Under the pieces are notes generated by a model that did not search any database, was not told the origin of the DNA, and saw only the letters and a program-made list of their open reading frames with translations. From Mycolicibacterium komanii (GTDB taxonomy: Bacteria; Actinomycetota; Actinomycetes; Mycobacteriales; Mycobacteriaceae), in assembly GCF_001050035.1 (NCBI RefSeq), contig NZ_CVTA01000022.1, positions 276,084-340,083 on the forward strand: DNA of 64,000 nt, in the 5' to 3' direction. Position numbers and translations under genes: made by a program. This document shows, piece by piece, positions 8,622-16,464 of the stretch. Every line of letters starts with the position of its first letter. Positions within the stretch are counted from its first letter, which is position 1.

Positions 8622-9464
8622 ATGGACGATGTGCTGAAGTACCGGGGCAAGTCGGTGGTCGTAACGGGTGCGGCGTCGGGCATGGGCCAGGCGACCGCGC
8701 AAATCCTCGTCGAGCTCGGTGCGACGGTCACCGCCCTGGACATCAAACCCACGACCGTTCCCGTCGCCCGCGCGCTACAGATCGATCTGCGCGACCCGAG
8801 GAGCATCGAAGAGGTCGTGGCGTCCATCGATGGTCCTGTCGACGGGCTCTTCAGCTGTGCGGGGCTGCCCGGCCCGCCGTTCAGCGAATGGGACACGATT
8901 CTTGTCAACTTCGTCGGGGCGCGTCACCTGGCCGAGCAGCTCGTGCCGAAGATGTCCGAAGGGTCGGCCATCAGCGTTATTTCGTCGTCAGCCGCGATCG
9001 GCTGGCAGGATCACATCAAGGTCATCACCGGGCTGCTCGAGACGAAGGGTTTCGAGGCCGCCGTCGAATGGCTGACCGCCAATGAGAAGTTGTGGTCGTG
9101 GAGCGGCTATGCCTACTCGAAGTACATCATCGATGCGTGGGTGGGCTGGTGGTATCCCGAGCTCGGCCGCCGCGGCATTCGCATCAACTGCATCAACCCG
9201 GGCCCAACCGAAACGGCGATGATGCCGGCCTTCCAGGACCTGATGGGCAAGGACACCGTCGATCAGGCGGTCGGACCGGTTGGACGATATTCGACTGCCG
9301 AGGAACAAGCCTGGCCGCTGGTCTGTCTCGGCAGCCCACGGTTCAGTTATGTCGGCGGTGAGGTGCTGTGGACCGATGGCGGTTGGAACGGCGCCATGAC
9401 GATGGGCCGACACCATGCGCAGTGGGCCGACACGGCCGCCGCAGAGATGTCGAAGAACAGCTGA
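8622..9464 (+). CDS. SDR of the 3-alpha-hydroxysteroid dehydrogenase/carbonyl reductase type
   Basis: 280 residues. VVTGAASGMGQ binds the nucleotide near residue 13, SSSAAIGW carries the catalytic Ser, and YAYSK gives Tyr/Lys. About 40 residues lie between the Ser strand and the Tyr, an insertion I associate with 3-alpha-HSD/carbonyl reductases such as that of Comamonas testosteroni; the short N-terminal half with FSCAGLPGP also fits. It is predicted to oxidise or reduce a steroid-like hydroxyl with NAD(P). ATG 8622 has AGGAG upstream. It is monocistronic, ending at the large inverted repeat 9483-9533. Confidence 0.88.
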   Translation: MDDVLKYRGKSVVVTGAASGMGQATAQILVELGATVTALDIKPTTVPVARALQIDLRDPRSIEEVVASIDGPVDGLFSCAGLPGPPFSEWDTILVNFVGARHLAEQLVPKMSEGSAISVISSSAAIGWQDHIKVITGLLETKGFEAAVEWLTANEKLWSWSGYAYSKYIIDAWVGWWYPELGRRGIRINCINPGPTETAMMPAFQDLMGKDTVDQAVGPVGRYSTAEEQAWPLVCLGSPRFSYVGGEVLWTDGGWNGAMTMGRHHAQWADTAAAEMSKNS

Positions 9465-9482
9465 GCTCCCCGGACACGCCGA

Positions 9483-9533
9483 GCGCGCAGTCTTGTACGC
9501 GACACGCCGGTCCACATGGACAAGACTGCGCGC
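9483..9533. terminator. Long inverted repeat, probable bidirectional terminator
   Basis: A perfect 14-bp inverted repeat: GCGCGCAGTCTTGT at 9483-9496 and its complement at 9520-9533, with a 23-nt loop. It lies between two convergent SDR genes. There is no T-tract, which is usual for mycobacterial terminators. It would act in both directions. Confidence 0.6.
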
Positions 9534-9586
9534 CCGCACCCTTGGTTAACAGACCTCAGCGACCCTAATCCCTTGACTGGCAACAA

Positions 9587-10345
9587 CTATCGGCCGGTGT
9601 GAAGGCGAGGGGCCAGGTGCACGATGTCGCTGACGACCGTGGGGTTGGCGCGAGACATCGCGATCAACGACAGCATGGCGTTGGCCACATCGTTGACGGC
9701 AGACATCTTCGCCGGAATCTGACCCTCCTGGGCCCAGGCCCGGTAGAGATCGGCCAGTAGGTCGCGGTCCGCTCCCCGGAGAATCTCGGTGCCCTCCGTC
9801 GGACCGACGCTGACGCGGATGACGGCCAGTTCCGGATGCTCGGCCCGCCATGATCGCAGGATCTCGTCCAGGGCGGCCTTGCTGGCGTGGTAGGCCCCGA
9901 CGCCCGCGCGTGGCCTACCCACATCATGGCTCGAGGCGACGAGCACAACCGCGTCGTCGGCGAGGTGGGGGAGCGCCGCCCGCAGCACATGCGATGCGCC
10001 CACCGCGTTGACGGCGTAGGCGTGCAGCCATGTCGTGACGTCGGTCTCCTCGATCAACGCGAACGGCACCACGGCGCTGGTGAATACCACCGCATCGAGC
10101 TGGCCGAACGTCGTGGCCACCTCGTCGACGACCCGCTCGATCGCGCGTGGATCGGCGACGTCGAGCTCGTGTGCGGAACCGTCGAGCTCTACGGCCAGTT
10201 CGGACAGGAGCTCGACGCGCCTGGCCGCGAGCGCGACACGCGCGCCCCTGGTGTGAGCCGCCCGCGCAAGCGCGTGACCGATGCCCGAGGATGCGCCGAT
10301 CACGAGCATCCGCGCGCCCTCGATGTTGGAGTGTCGATCGCTCAT
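9587..10345 (-). CDS. Short-chain dehydrogenase/reductase
   Basis: Classical SDR of 252 residues: GASSGIG near residue 17, the catalytic Ser in VASSHD, and YHASK near residue 152. ATG 10345 overlaps the stop of the BFD-like gene in an ATGA. It is the last gene of the operon duplicated-domain protein, [2Fe-2S] protein, SDR. Being coupled to an iron-sulfur protein is unusual for an SDR. Confidence 0.9.
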   Translation of the reverse strand: MSDRHSNIEGARMLVIGASSGIGHALARAAHTRGARVALAARRVELLSELAVELDGSAHELDVADPRAIERVVDEVATTFGQLDAVVFTSAVVPFALIEETDVTTWLHAYAVNAVGASHVLRAALPHLADDAVVLVASSHDVGRPRAGVGAYHASKAALDEILRSWRAEHPELAVIRVSVGPTEGTEILRGADRDLLADLYRAWAQEGQIPAKMSAVNDVANAMLSLIAMSRANPTVVSDIVHLAPRLHTGR

Positions 10346-10536
10346 GCCGTGCTTCTCCTACCTGATTCTGATTCCGCTTCCGCGGATTTGATGATCGAGC
10401 GGATCGTTCGTCGGCACCTGCCGCAGTCCGATCCGGCACCGCACGCGTCCGATACCTGCCGCGATGTTCTGGCGCCTGACGCGACGGCATCGGAAACCGC
10501 CTCGATCGTTATGCCGAGACACGGGCAGACATACAT
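10342..10536 (-). CDS. BFD-like [2Fe-2S]-binding protein
   Basis: 64 residues. Cysteines at 4 and 6 (CPC) and at 38 and 41 (CGRC) give the C-x-C ... C-x2-C arrangement of bacterioferritin-associated-ferredoxin-type [2Fe-2S] domains; Cys32 is extra. The longer open frame upstream is rejected because it lies inside the preceding gene. ATG 10536 overlaps that gene's TGA (TGATG), and its own TGA overlaps the SDR ATG (ATGA), so all three are translationally coupled. No bacterioferritin is nearby. It may be an electron carrier for a redox enzyme of the cluster, possibly the divergent P450 (inference). Confidence 0.85.
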   Translation of the reverse strand: MYVCPCLGITIEAVSDAVASGARTSRQVSDACGAGSDCGRCRRTIRSIIKSAEAESESGRRSTA

Positions 10537-11177
10537 CAGTGCAGATCCGTCCCGGCCGTCTCGGCCAGTCGCATCGCATGGACGAACCGCCCGACGAAGA
10601 CCGGCGGATAAGCACCGACGCCGGCGGATGTCAGCCATTCCGAAGCGATGTCGGAGTCCGCGACCCACTGCAACGCGGTACGGGCCGTCGCCAACTGATG
10701 AAGGAAAAGCACTTCGCGCGGGGTGTCGAAGGCGCGGTACACGAGTGTTCGGCGAATTCCCGAACGGGCGAACTCGGCGAGTGATTCGCGCACGCGAGCC
10801 ATGAAAACCTCGACGTTCCGGACCCGGGTGACGGCGGCGACCACCACCTCGGTGCCCGGCGCGGGTGGCTCGCCGAGGTCGAAGCGCTCGACGACCTCGC
10901 CGGCGAAGACCGCGGGAAGGTCTTCGATGCCGACCGCGTCGAACCACTCGAAGAAATACGGCGAGCGGAGCAGGTCGAGCAGCGGCCGCTCGGTTCGGAT
11001 GCCGATGACGACCAGGACCTTCCCGGGCTCGACCACCGACTCGTACACGAACGCATACCGGGCGCCGAGATCGCGAAGACTTTCTTCGTGCTGCGCGAGC
11101 ACCGGTCCCACTCGCTCGGATTCGGTGATCCGGAACTCGACGGCGAAGATGAAGCTGCGAACGGCGGCTGGTGCCAT
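10536..11177 (-). CDS. Tandem-repeat ferredoxin-like-fold (EthD/ABM-like) protein, function unknown
   Basis: 213 residues built of two similar halves. Residues 6-100 end in VGIEDLPAVFAGEVVERFDL and residues 108-205 in AGVGAYPPVFVGRFVHAMRL; each half has a beta-alpha-beta pattern like dimeric alpha-beta-barrel domains. ATG 11177 has an excellent GAAGGAGG. It is the first gene of the operon with the BFD-like protein and the SDR. I do not recognise an enzymatic motif. The internal duplication would let a monomer imitate the usual homodimer. An exact GAGAA-N6-TTCTC palindrome lies 54 nt upstream. Confidence 0.75.
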   Translation of the reverse strand: MAPAAVRSFIFAVEFRITESERVGPVLAQHEESLRDLGARYAFVYESVVEPGKVLVVIGIRTERPLLDLLRSPYFFEWFDAVGIEDLPAVFAGEVVERFDLGEPPAPGTEVVVAAVTRVRNVEVFMARVRESLAEFARSGIRRTLVYRAFDTPREVLFLHQLATARTALQWVADSDIASEWLTSAGVGAYPPVFVGRFVHAMRLAETAGTDLH

Positions 11178-11230
11178 TGCCGCCTCCTTCGATCCCGTTC
11201 CACGCAGATGCACCCGAGGGTCCGCGATGC

Positions 11231-11246
11231 GAGAATTCATATTCTC
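11231..11246. promoter_or_regulatory. Operator candidate GAGAA-N6-TTCTC (exact)
   Basis: Exact copy of the window-wide palindrome (GAGAATTCATATTCTC), in the divergent gap between the duplicated-domain operon (start 11177) and the P450 (start 11363). It is one of four exact copies, all in promoter gaps. Confidence 0.65.
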
Positions 11247-11350
11247 ATACGGGTGTTTCTGACGGTAGGCGGCGGTGACATGGGCGCTCGGCGGCGCCCA
11301 TCCGGAGCCCGGGGCGGGAGAAATCCGCCAAAACGGCGTCCGGTAAAGCC

Positions 11351-11363
11351 TATTCTCACGGTG
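11351..11363 (+). promoter_or_regulatory. -10 element of a probable leaderless P450 transcript
   Basis: TATTCT at 11351-11356 fits the mycobacterial SigA -10 (TANNNT). It is followed by exactly 6 nt and then GTG 11363, so transcription would start at the start codon. No Shine-Dalgarno sequence is present before this GTG. Confidence 0.55.
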
Positions 11364-12559
11364 TGACCTACAGGGTGAAGGTTGAGCCGTACTACGACCC
11401 GTTCGACTTCGACATCGACGACGATCCCTACCCCGTGTGGAAGAGGCTCCGCGACGAAGCGCCGCTCTACTACAACGACAAGTACGGCTTCTACGCGCTG
11501 AGCAGGCACACCGACGTCGCTCGTGAGCTGGCCAACTGGCAGGACTACCGCTCGGGCAAGGGCACCACCATCGACATCATCCTCAACGGCGTCGAGGTGC
11601 CGCCGGGCATCATCCTGTTCGAGGACCCCCCGATCCACGACTTCCACCGGCGTCTGTTGTCGGGTGTGTTCACGCCACGGCGCATGGCTGCTATCGAACC
11701 GCTGGCGCGAGAGTTCTGCCGGCGCGCATTGGAGCCACTCGAGAGCGCCGAGACGTTCGACTTCATCGCCGACCTCGGCGCATGGATGCCGATGCGGACC
11801 ATCGGATACCTGTTGGGCATACCGGAGGACAGGCAGATCGCCATCCGACAGAACACCGACCGGCTTCTCGAACTCAAAGACGGCGAACTCGTCGGTGCAG
11901 CCGACGACATGCTGACGCGACAAGGGTCGATGCTGGAGGAGTTCATCGACTGGCGTTACGACCACCCATCGGATGATTTGATGACCGAACTGGTCAACGC
12001 CGAGATCGAGGAACGTGACGGTAGCCGCAGGCGGTTGACCCGCGGAGAGGTGTTGACCTACACCGGCACACTCGTCGGCGCAGGAAACGAAACGACGACG
12101 CGGCTGATCGGCTTTGCCGGACAACTGCTGTCCGACCACCCGGACCAACGCCGCGAACTGGCGGCGGATTTCAGCCTCATCCCCGCGGCGATCGAGGAAG
12201 TGCTGCGCTACGAGGCACCCTCGCCTGTGCAGGCACGATATGTCGCTCGTGATGTCGAATTCTATGGCCAGACGGTCGCCGAGGGCTCGGTGATGCTGCT
12301 CGTCAACGGTTCGGCGAATCGGGACGAGCGACAGTACCCGGACGCGGACCGGTTCGACATCCACCGGCAGGCCACTCATCTGTCGTTCGGTCGCGGAATT
12401 CACTTCTGCCTCGGCGCCGCGCTCGCGCGGATGCAAGCGCGGGTGGCGCTCGAGGAGGTGCTGAGCCGATGGCCCGACTGGGAAGTCGATTACGGGGCGG
12501 CCAAACGCGCTCACACCTCCAGCGTCAGAGGGTGGGCCACGCTTCCGGTGGCGGGTTGA
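11363..12559 (+). CDS. Cytochrome P450
   Basis: 398 residues. I-helix LVGAGNETTTR, ExxR in EEVLRYEAP, haem loop SFGRGIHFCLG with Cys at residue 349. GTG 11363 is the probable leaderless start. The next gene, an AveC-like membrane protein, begins 1 nt after its stop, so the two are translationally coupled. The pairing recalls the avermectin locus, where AveC is encoded beside a P450; here it more likely serves catabolism (inference). It resembles the P450s at 21.3 and 28.1 kb more than the one at 5.1 kb. Confidence 0.94.
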   Translation: MTYRVKVEPYYDPFDFDIDDDPYPVWKRLRDEAPLYYNDKYGFYALSRHTDVARELANWQDYRSGKGTTIDIILNGVEVPPGIILFEDPPIHDFHRRLLSGVFTPRRMAAIEPLAREFCRRALEPLESAETFDFIADLGAWMPMRTIGYLLGIPEDRQIAIRQNTDRLLELKDGELVGAADDMLTRQGSMLEEFIDWRYDHPSDDLMTELVNAEIEERDGSRRRLTRGEVLTYTGTLVGAGNETTTRLIGFAGQLLSDHPDQRRELAADFSLIPAAIEEVLRYEAPSPVQARYVARDVEFYGQTVAEGSVMLLVNGSANRDERQYPDADRFDIHRQATHLSFGRGIHFCLGAALARMQARVALEEVLSRWPDWEVDYGAAKRAHTSSVRGWATLPVAG

Positions 12560-12560
12560 G

Positions 12561-13625
12561 TTGACCGATACCGTTGACCGCACGCCCAACTCCGCTCCCG
12601 GAGAACCGGCCGAGGCACACTTCTCGCCGTGGCCTGCCAGGATCGGATGGTCGCTGTTCGTCATCGCCTACCTTGCGTTCGCCATAGTGACGATCGCGAA
12701 CATCCAGACAGGTCTGCACGGGGACCCGAAGAAGGCGAACCCGAATCCCGGCCCCGATCCGTATCCGCCGTTTCTCGGCTTCGACAACTGGCCGCTGGCC
12801 GTCTCCATCAGCTCGATCCCGTTGGCGATCGGTCTGATCGCCGTACTGGCGTGGTTGTCGTGGCGGCAGCGAAAGATGCACTGGGCGGTCATCATCGCGT
12901 TCGCCGGCCTGATCACCGGGGCGCTGGACCCACTGGCGAACTGGGCGACGTTCGCGATATTCGATCCGCGCATGTTGCACTTCCCGCTGTCCTGGCCGTA
13001 CGTGAACATCTCACCGAATCTCGAACCGGCACTGGCATTCCTAGGTGGTTACGCCGCTTACTATCTGCTGAACGGGCTGGGCTTTTTGAAGCTGCACGAC
13101 AGGCTTTTGGATCCGCTGATGCGTCGCATCGGCTGGTTGAAGCCGCGCAGGCTGCTGCGGGTGTTCATCGGTGCGACGATCATCGCCGTCCCGATCAACG
13201 GCCTCATTCAGTTCACCTGGATGCGAGCCGGAATCTTCTACTACACAGAGGCAGTCGGACCGGTGCTGCACATCGGGCATATCCACTTTCCCTTGATCAT
13301 GGCGGTGTACGACGCCCCGATCTTCGCCATGGTCGCCGTGATGTGCGTGCGGAACGAGAGTGGCGAACTGGTTTTGATCAACCGACTCGCACGCTGGTTG
13401 CCCGCGAGGCGGGGGCGCGCGAAGGTGACCCTGACTCGACAGCTGTTGGTATCGGTGACGGTGGGCCTGGTGTCGTTCGCTGTGCCGCTGGCCGTGTTGG
13501 CCGGGCTGCGGGAGGCAGGTCTGTCACGGCCCTCCTTCGATCAGAACCCGTATCCGGATGTGAACCTGTACGACCCATATGGTCATCTCGAGGAAGCCGG
13601 CAAGCCAGGACCGTTCTACCGCTGA
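12561..13625 (+). CDS. AveC-like integral membrane protein
   Basis: About 354 residues with roughly seven hydrophobic segments, the first near residues 29-47. A signature DPLANWATFAIFDPRMLHFP, followed by SWPYVNISPNLEP, lies near residues 120-155 and matches what I know of the AveC spirocyclase/dehydratase-like family. TTG 12561 is 1 nt past the P450 stop; no other start fits the coupling. The C-terminus is a soluble tail rich in Pro and Tyr. AveC acts on the spiroketal of avermectin; the role of mycobacterial homologues is unknown. It presumably handles a lipophilic P450 product at the membrane. Confidence 0.75.
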   Translation: MTDTVDRTPNSAPGEPAEAHFSPWPARIGWSLFVIAYLAFAIVTIANIQTGLHGDPKKANPNPGPDPYPPFLGFDNWPLAVSISSIPLAIGLIAVLAWLSWRQRKMHWAVIIAFAGLITGALDPLANWATFAIFDPRMLHFPLSWPYVNISPNLEPALAFLGGYAAYYLLNGLGFLKLHDRLLDPLMRRIGWLKPRRLLRVFIGATIIAVPINGLIQFTWMRAGIFYYTEAVGPVLHIGHIHFPLIMAVYDAPIFAMVAVMCVRNESGELVLINRLARWLPARRGRAKVTLTRQLLVSVTVGLVSFAVPLAVLAGLREAGLSRPSFDQNPYPDVNLYDPYGHLEEAGKPGPFYR

Positions 13626-13685
13626 CATGGTCAGTCCCACGATGACGAGAACTGTTGCCCCGCAGGGGTTAGGAGGTAAAGCACC

Positions 13686-14783
13686 GTGACCGAATTCTCC
13701 GGTCGTCGCTATCGAATTGTCCACGTCGGCACCGGGTTGACCGGCACGGAGGCGTTGCGCGCGGTCATCGAGGACCCCTCGCTCGATCTCGTCGGAGTGA
13801 AGGTGTCGACACCGGAAAAGGCCGGGATGGACGCGGGAGAACTCTGCGGTGCACCACCGGTCGGAGTACGTGCGACCGATGAACTATCGGCTGTTCTCGC
13901 GCTGAACCCCGACTGCGTGACCTACTGCGCGACCGCCGTCCGCCGCGAAGAAGAGGCGATCGCGGACATCGCCACGTACCTCAGAGCCGGGATCAATGTG
14001 GTGACCATCTCGCTGATCCCGATGATCTATCCCCCGGCCGCACCCGCGCCGTGGCGAGAAGCCCTGGAACAGGCTGCAGCTGAGGGCAATTCAACGTTCT
14101 ATGCCACCGGCAGCGAACCGGGGTTCATCAGCCTGAACATCCCCACGGCTCTGCTGACCGGAGCGGGCCGAGTCGACTCGTACCGGATGGACGAATACGC
14201 GGTCGACCTCGACAAGGCATACCCGATATGGGACGTCCTTCATGAGTCGATGGGATTCGGTAAGCCCGACGGCCATGTGCCGGTTCGAATCGCGTCGGGG
14301 AAGGTCGACAAGGACTGGAGCACGGTGGTGACTTACATCGCCGATATCCTCGGATTCGAACTCGATGGGATAGAGCTGGATTGGGAAACGCTGCTCGCAC
14401 CGACCGACCTTGCGACCGCGCTCGGTGTCATCCCGGAGGGAACGATCTGTGCGCACCGGTGGCAGCTCGCCGGGATCGTGGGCGGCCGCCCCGCGGTCGC
14501 GGTTCAATACTTCGCGACGGTCAGCAGCACGCCATGGCCCGATCGTTGGCCCAAACCGGCGCGTGAAGGCCAAGGCGGAATGGTATTCCGCGTCAACGGC
14601 AATCCCAACATGAACCTCGAACTGCACTTGGAGCAGTCGGACGACGACCGAGTCAATCCCGGTGTCGCGGCCACGGCGCTCGCGGCGGTGAACGCCATCC
14701 CCAGCGTGGTCGAAGCCCCGCCCGGCGTGATCGCCAGTCCCCTGTCTGGGCCGTCGGTGGTCACGCGACAGTCCAGCGCCTAG
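13686..14783 (+). CDS. DapB-like / DAP-dehydrogenase-family oxidoreductase (paralogue 4)
   Basis: 365 residues. The Rossmann strand reads IVHVGTGLTGTEALRAV, so the usual WATG is VGTG, but the GxxG spacing is kept. VSTPEKAGMDAGELCG and ATGSEPGFISLNIPTALL follow. GTG 13686 has a near-perfect TAGGAGGT Shine-Dalgarno sequence. It is 60 nt after the AveC-like gene, so it is probably the third gene of a P450-AveC-like-DapB-like operon. Its stop shares CTAG with the convergent mycofactocin-type SDR. Confidence 0.85.
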   Translation: MTEFSGRRYRIVHVGTGLTGTEALRAVIEDPSLDLVGVKVSTPEKAGMDAGELCGAPPVGVRATDELSAVLALNPDCVTYCATAVRREEEAIADIATYLRAGINVVTISLIPMIYPPAAPAPWREALEQAAAEGNSTFYATGSEPGFISLNIPTALLTGAGRVDSYRMDEYAVDLDKAYPIWDVLHESMGFGKPDGHVPVRIASGKVDKDWSTVVTYIADILGFELDGIELDWETLLAPTDLATALGVIPEGTICAHRWQLAGIVGGRPAVAVQYFATVSSTPWPDRWPKPAREGQGGMVFRVNGNPNMNLELHLEQSDDDRVNPGVAATALAAVNAIPSVVEAPPGVIASPLSGPSVVTRQSSA

Positions 14784-15601
14784 CTGCCCGTCACGCCGAC
14801 GTCCACCGGGATGGCGGCGGCCGTGACGAATCTCGCGTCGTCAGACGCCAACCATGCGACCGCGCTGGCGATGTCCTCGGACGTGGTGATGGCGTCGGGC
14901 AGAAGTTGCTTTGTGAAGCCGGGCCGCAGCGCCGGATTCGACTTCGCCGCCTCGGCCATCGCCTCGATCATTCGACCGCTTCCCATCGGCGTCGCCACCG
15001 AGCCGGGGTGCAAGCTGTTGACTCGGATGTGGTACTTGCCGAGTTCGGCGGCGAACGAACGGGCCAGGGCCGTCACGGCGTGCTTACTGGCCGTGTAGGC
15101 GATCATGAACGGCTCCACCGTGAGGCCGGCCGCTGAGCTGACGAGGATGATGGAGCCACCCCGCCCGCCGGCGATGATGTGTTTGGCCCCCGCCATCACC
15201 GTGTTCCAGGTACCGACGATGTTGGTGTCGATGGTGTCCTGGAAGTCACGCGGCGACACCTGATCCCACGCGGCCGGCACACAGATGCCCGCGTTGGCGA
15301 CGATGACATCGAGCCGTCCGAGCTCCGCGACCGCGTTGTCGACAGCTGCGCAAAGCCCGTCGTGATCTCGAGTGTCGACGATCGCCGTCACCGTCCGCCG
15401 GCCATTGGCTTCAACCATTTTCGCCGTCTGGGCCAGATCGTCAGGTGTGGCGGAATCGTAGGGGACGCCCGGTGGTAGCGGCCCCGCGATGTCGACGAGA
15501 ATGACGTCGGCACCATCGGCGCTGAGCCTCTCGGCATGAGCGCGGCCCTGTCCGCGGGCCGCCCCTGTGATGAGCGCGACCTTGTCGGTCATGTCTGGCA
15601 C
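14780..15601 (-). CDS. SDR of the mycofactocin-coupled type
   Basis: 273 residues. The N-terminus ITGAARGQGRAHA, then VDIAGPLPPGV and a roughly 20-residue insert after the second strand, followed by VANAGIC and YTASK, match the mycofactocin-dependent SDR subfamily. These keep a tightly held nicotinamide cofactor that is reoxidised through the peptide-derived cofactor mycofactocin. GTG 15601 is preferred over ATG 15592 because TAGCGT (15613-15608, minus strand) ends exactly 6 nt before it, a leaderless arrangement. It would oxidise an alcohol and pass electrons to mycofactocin; no mft genes are in the window. Confidence 0.88.
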   Translation of the reverse strand: MPDMTDKVALITGAARGQGRAHAERLSADGADVILVDIAGPLPPGVPYDSATPDDLAQTAKMVEANGRRTVTAIVDTRDHDGLCAAVDNAVAELGRLDVIVANAGICVPAAWDQVSPRDFQDTIDTNIVGTWNTVMAGAKHIIAGGRGGSIILVSSAAGLTVEPFMIAYTASKHAVTALARSFAAELGKYHIRVNSLHPGSVATPMGSGRMIEAMAEAAKSNPALRPGFTKQLLPDAITTSEDIASAVAWLASDDARFVTAAAIPVDVGVTGS

Positions 15602-15621
15602 ACGCGCACGCTACCGCACCT

Positions 15622-15637
15622 GAGAATTCGGATTAAC
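15622..15637. promoter_or_regulatory. Operator candidate GAGAA-N6-TTAAC
   Basis: A degenerate member of the window-wide palindrome in the 80-nt gap between two divergent SDR genes. It sits 21-36 nt upstream of the predicted leaderless start at 15601, i.e. over the -35 region. Confidence 0.4.
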
Positions 15638-15681
15638 GGTTTTGGAGAGCGTCCGTTGCGTAAGTGATAGCTTCACCGATC

Positions 15682-16464
15682 ATGGGTGTTCTCGACGGTC
15701 AGACGGCGTTCGTTCTCGGTGCATCGGCGGGTATCGCCCAGGCCTCAGCCAGACTGCTCGCGATCGACGGTGCGACGTTGTACTTGCTGGGGCGATCCAT
15801 GAAGCGGCTCGAAGCGACGCGCGACCGAATTCATGAGGCCGCGCCGGACGCGGAGATCGTGCTGCAGAAGGGGGACCCCGAAGACGAGGACACCGTGAAA
15901 GCGGCGGCACAGTCCGCCCACGATGTCCACGGTCGGTTGAACATCATCATCGGCACGGTGGCCGGCGGCGGCACGGGGCCGCTCGTCGAACAGGACCTCG
16001 AAACCTTCACGAATTTCGTGATGGGCAACCTGCGTTCGAACTTTCTGGCGTTGCGCTATTCGGCGCCGCTGATGACGGACGGCGGCTCGATCGTGTTCAT
16101 CTCGTCGACATCCGCCAAGATTCCGATGGAGGGGTTGGGTCACTACTCTGCGGGCAAGGCCGCGCTCGAGATGTTCATTCGTGTCGCCGCCTCAGAACTG
16201 GGCCCGCGCGGGATCCGGGTCAACGCGGTACGTCCGGGTTTGACGGAAGCGGCCACTACTCAGGGCTACATCCACCTCGAGGAGTTGACGAGCAGCTTCC
16301 TGGAACGGGTACCGCTGGGCAGGCTGGGTGTCTCCGATGACATCGCTCCCGGCGTGCGCTACCTGGCAGGACCGGAATCCGGCTGGATGACGGGCCAGAG
16401 TTTCGCGATCGACGGAGGCAATGAGGTGCGGGGCGCACCCCGCGGACCGATGTTCACGGTCTAG
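15682..16464 (+). CDS. Short-chain dehydrogenase/reductase
   Basis: About 260 residues. The nucleotide motif GASAGIAQ has the usual third Gly replaced by Ala. SSTSAKIP holds the Ser and YSAGK the Tyr/Lys, and the C-terminal DGGNE is typical of FabG-like SDRs. ATG 15682 is chosen over GTG 15664; TAGCTT lies 8 nt before it and no Shine-Dalgarno sequence is seen, so the transcript may be nearly leaderless. It is divergent from the mycofactocin-type SDR and shares a CTAG stop overlap with the convergent DapB-like paralogue 5. Confidence 0.88.
   Translation: MGVLDGQTAFVLGASAGIAQASARLLAIDGATLYLLGRSMKRLEATRDRIHEAAPDAEIVLQKGDPEDEDTVKAAAQSAHDVHGRLNIIIGTVAGGGTGPLVEQDLETFTNFVMGNLRSNFLALRYSAPLMTDGGSIVFISSTSAKIPMEGLGHYSAGKAALEMFIRVAASELGPRGIRVNAVRPGLTEAATTQGYIHLEELTSSFLERVPLGRLGVSDDIAPGVRYLAGPESGWMTGQSFAIDGGNEVRGAPRGPMFTV

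Noticed and set aside
11237..12664. Minus-strand open frame antisense to the P450 at 11.4 kb
   Set aside because: His/Arg/Val-rich shadow; the P450 on the other strand has the I-helix, ExxR and haem Cys.
13627..13689. 20-codon frame bridging the AveC-like gene and DapB-like paralogue 4 with a GTGA overlap
   Set aside because: It contains the strong Shine-Dalgarno sequence of the next gene and is short enough to be chance; not enough to call a gene or a MIRU element.
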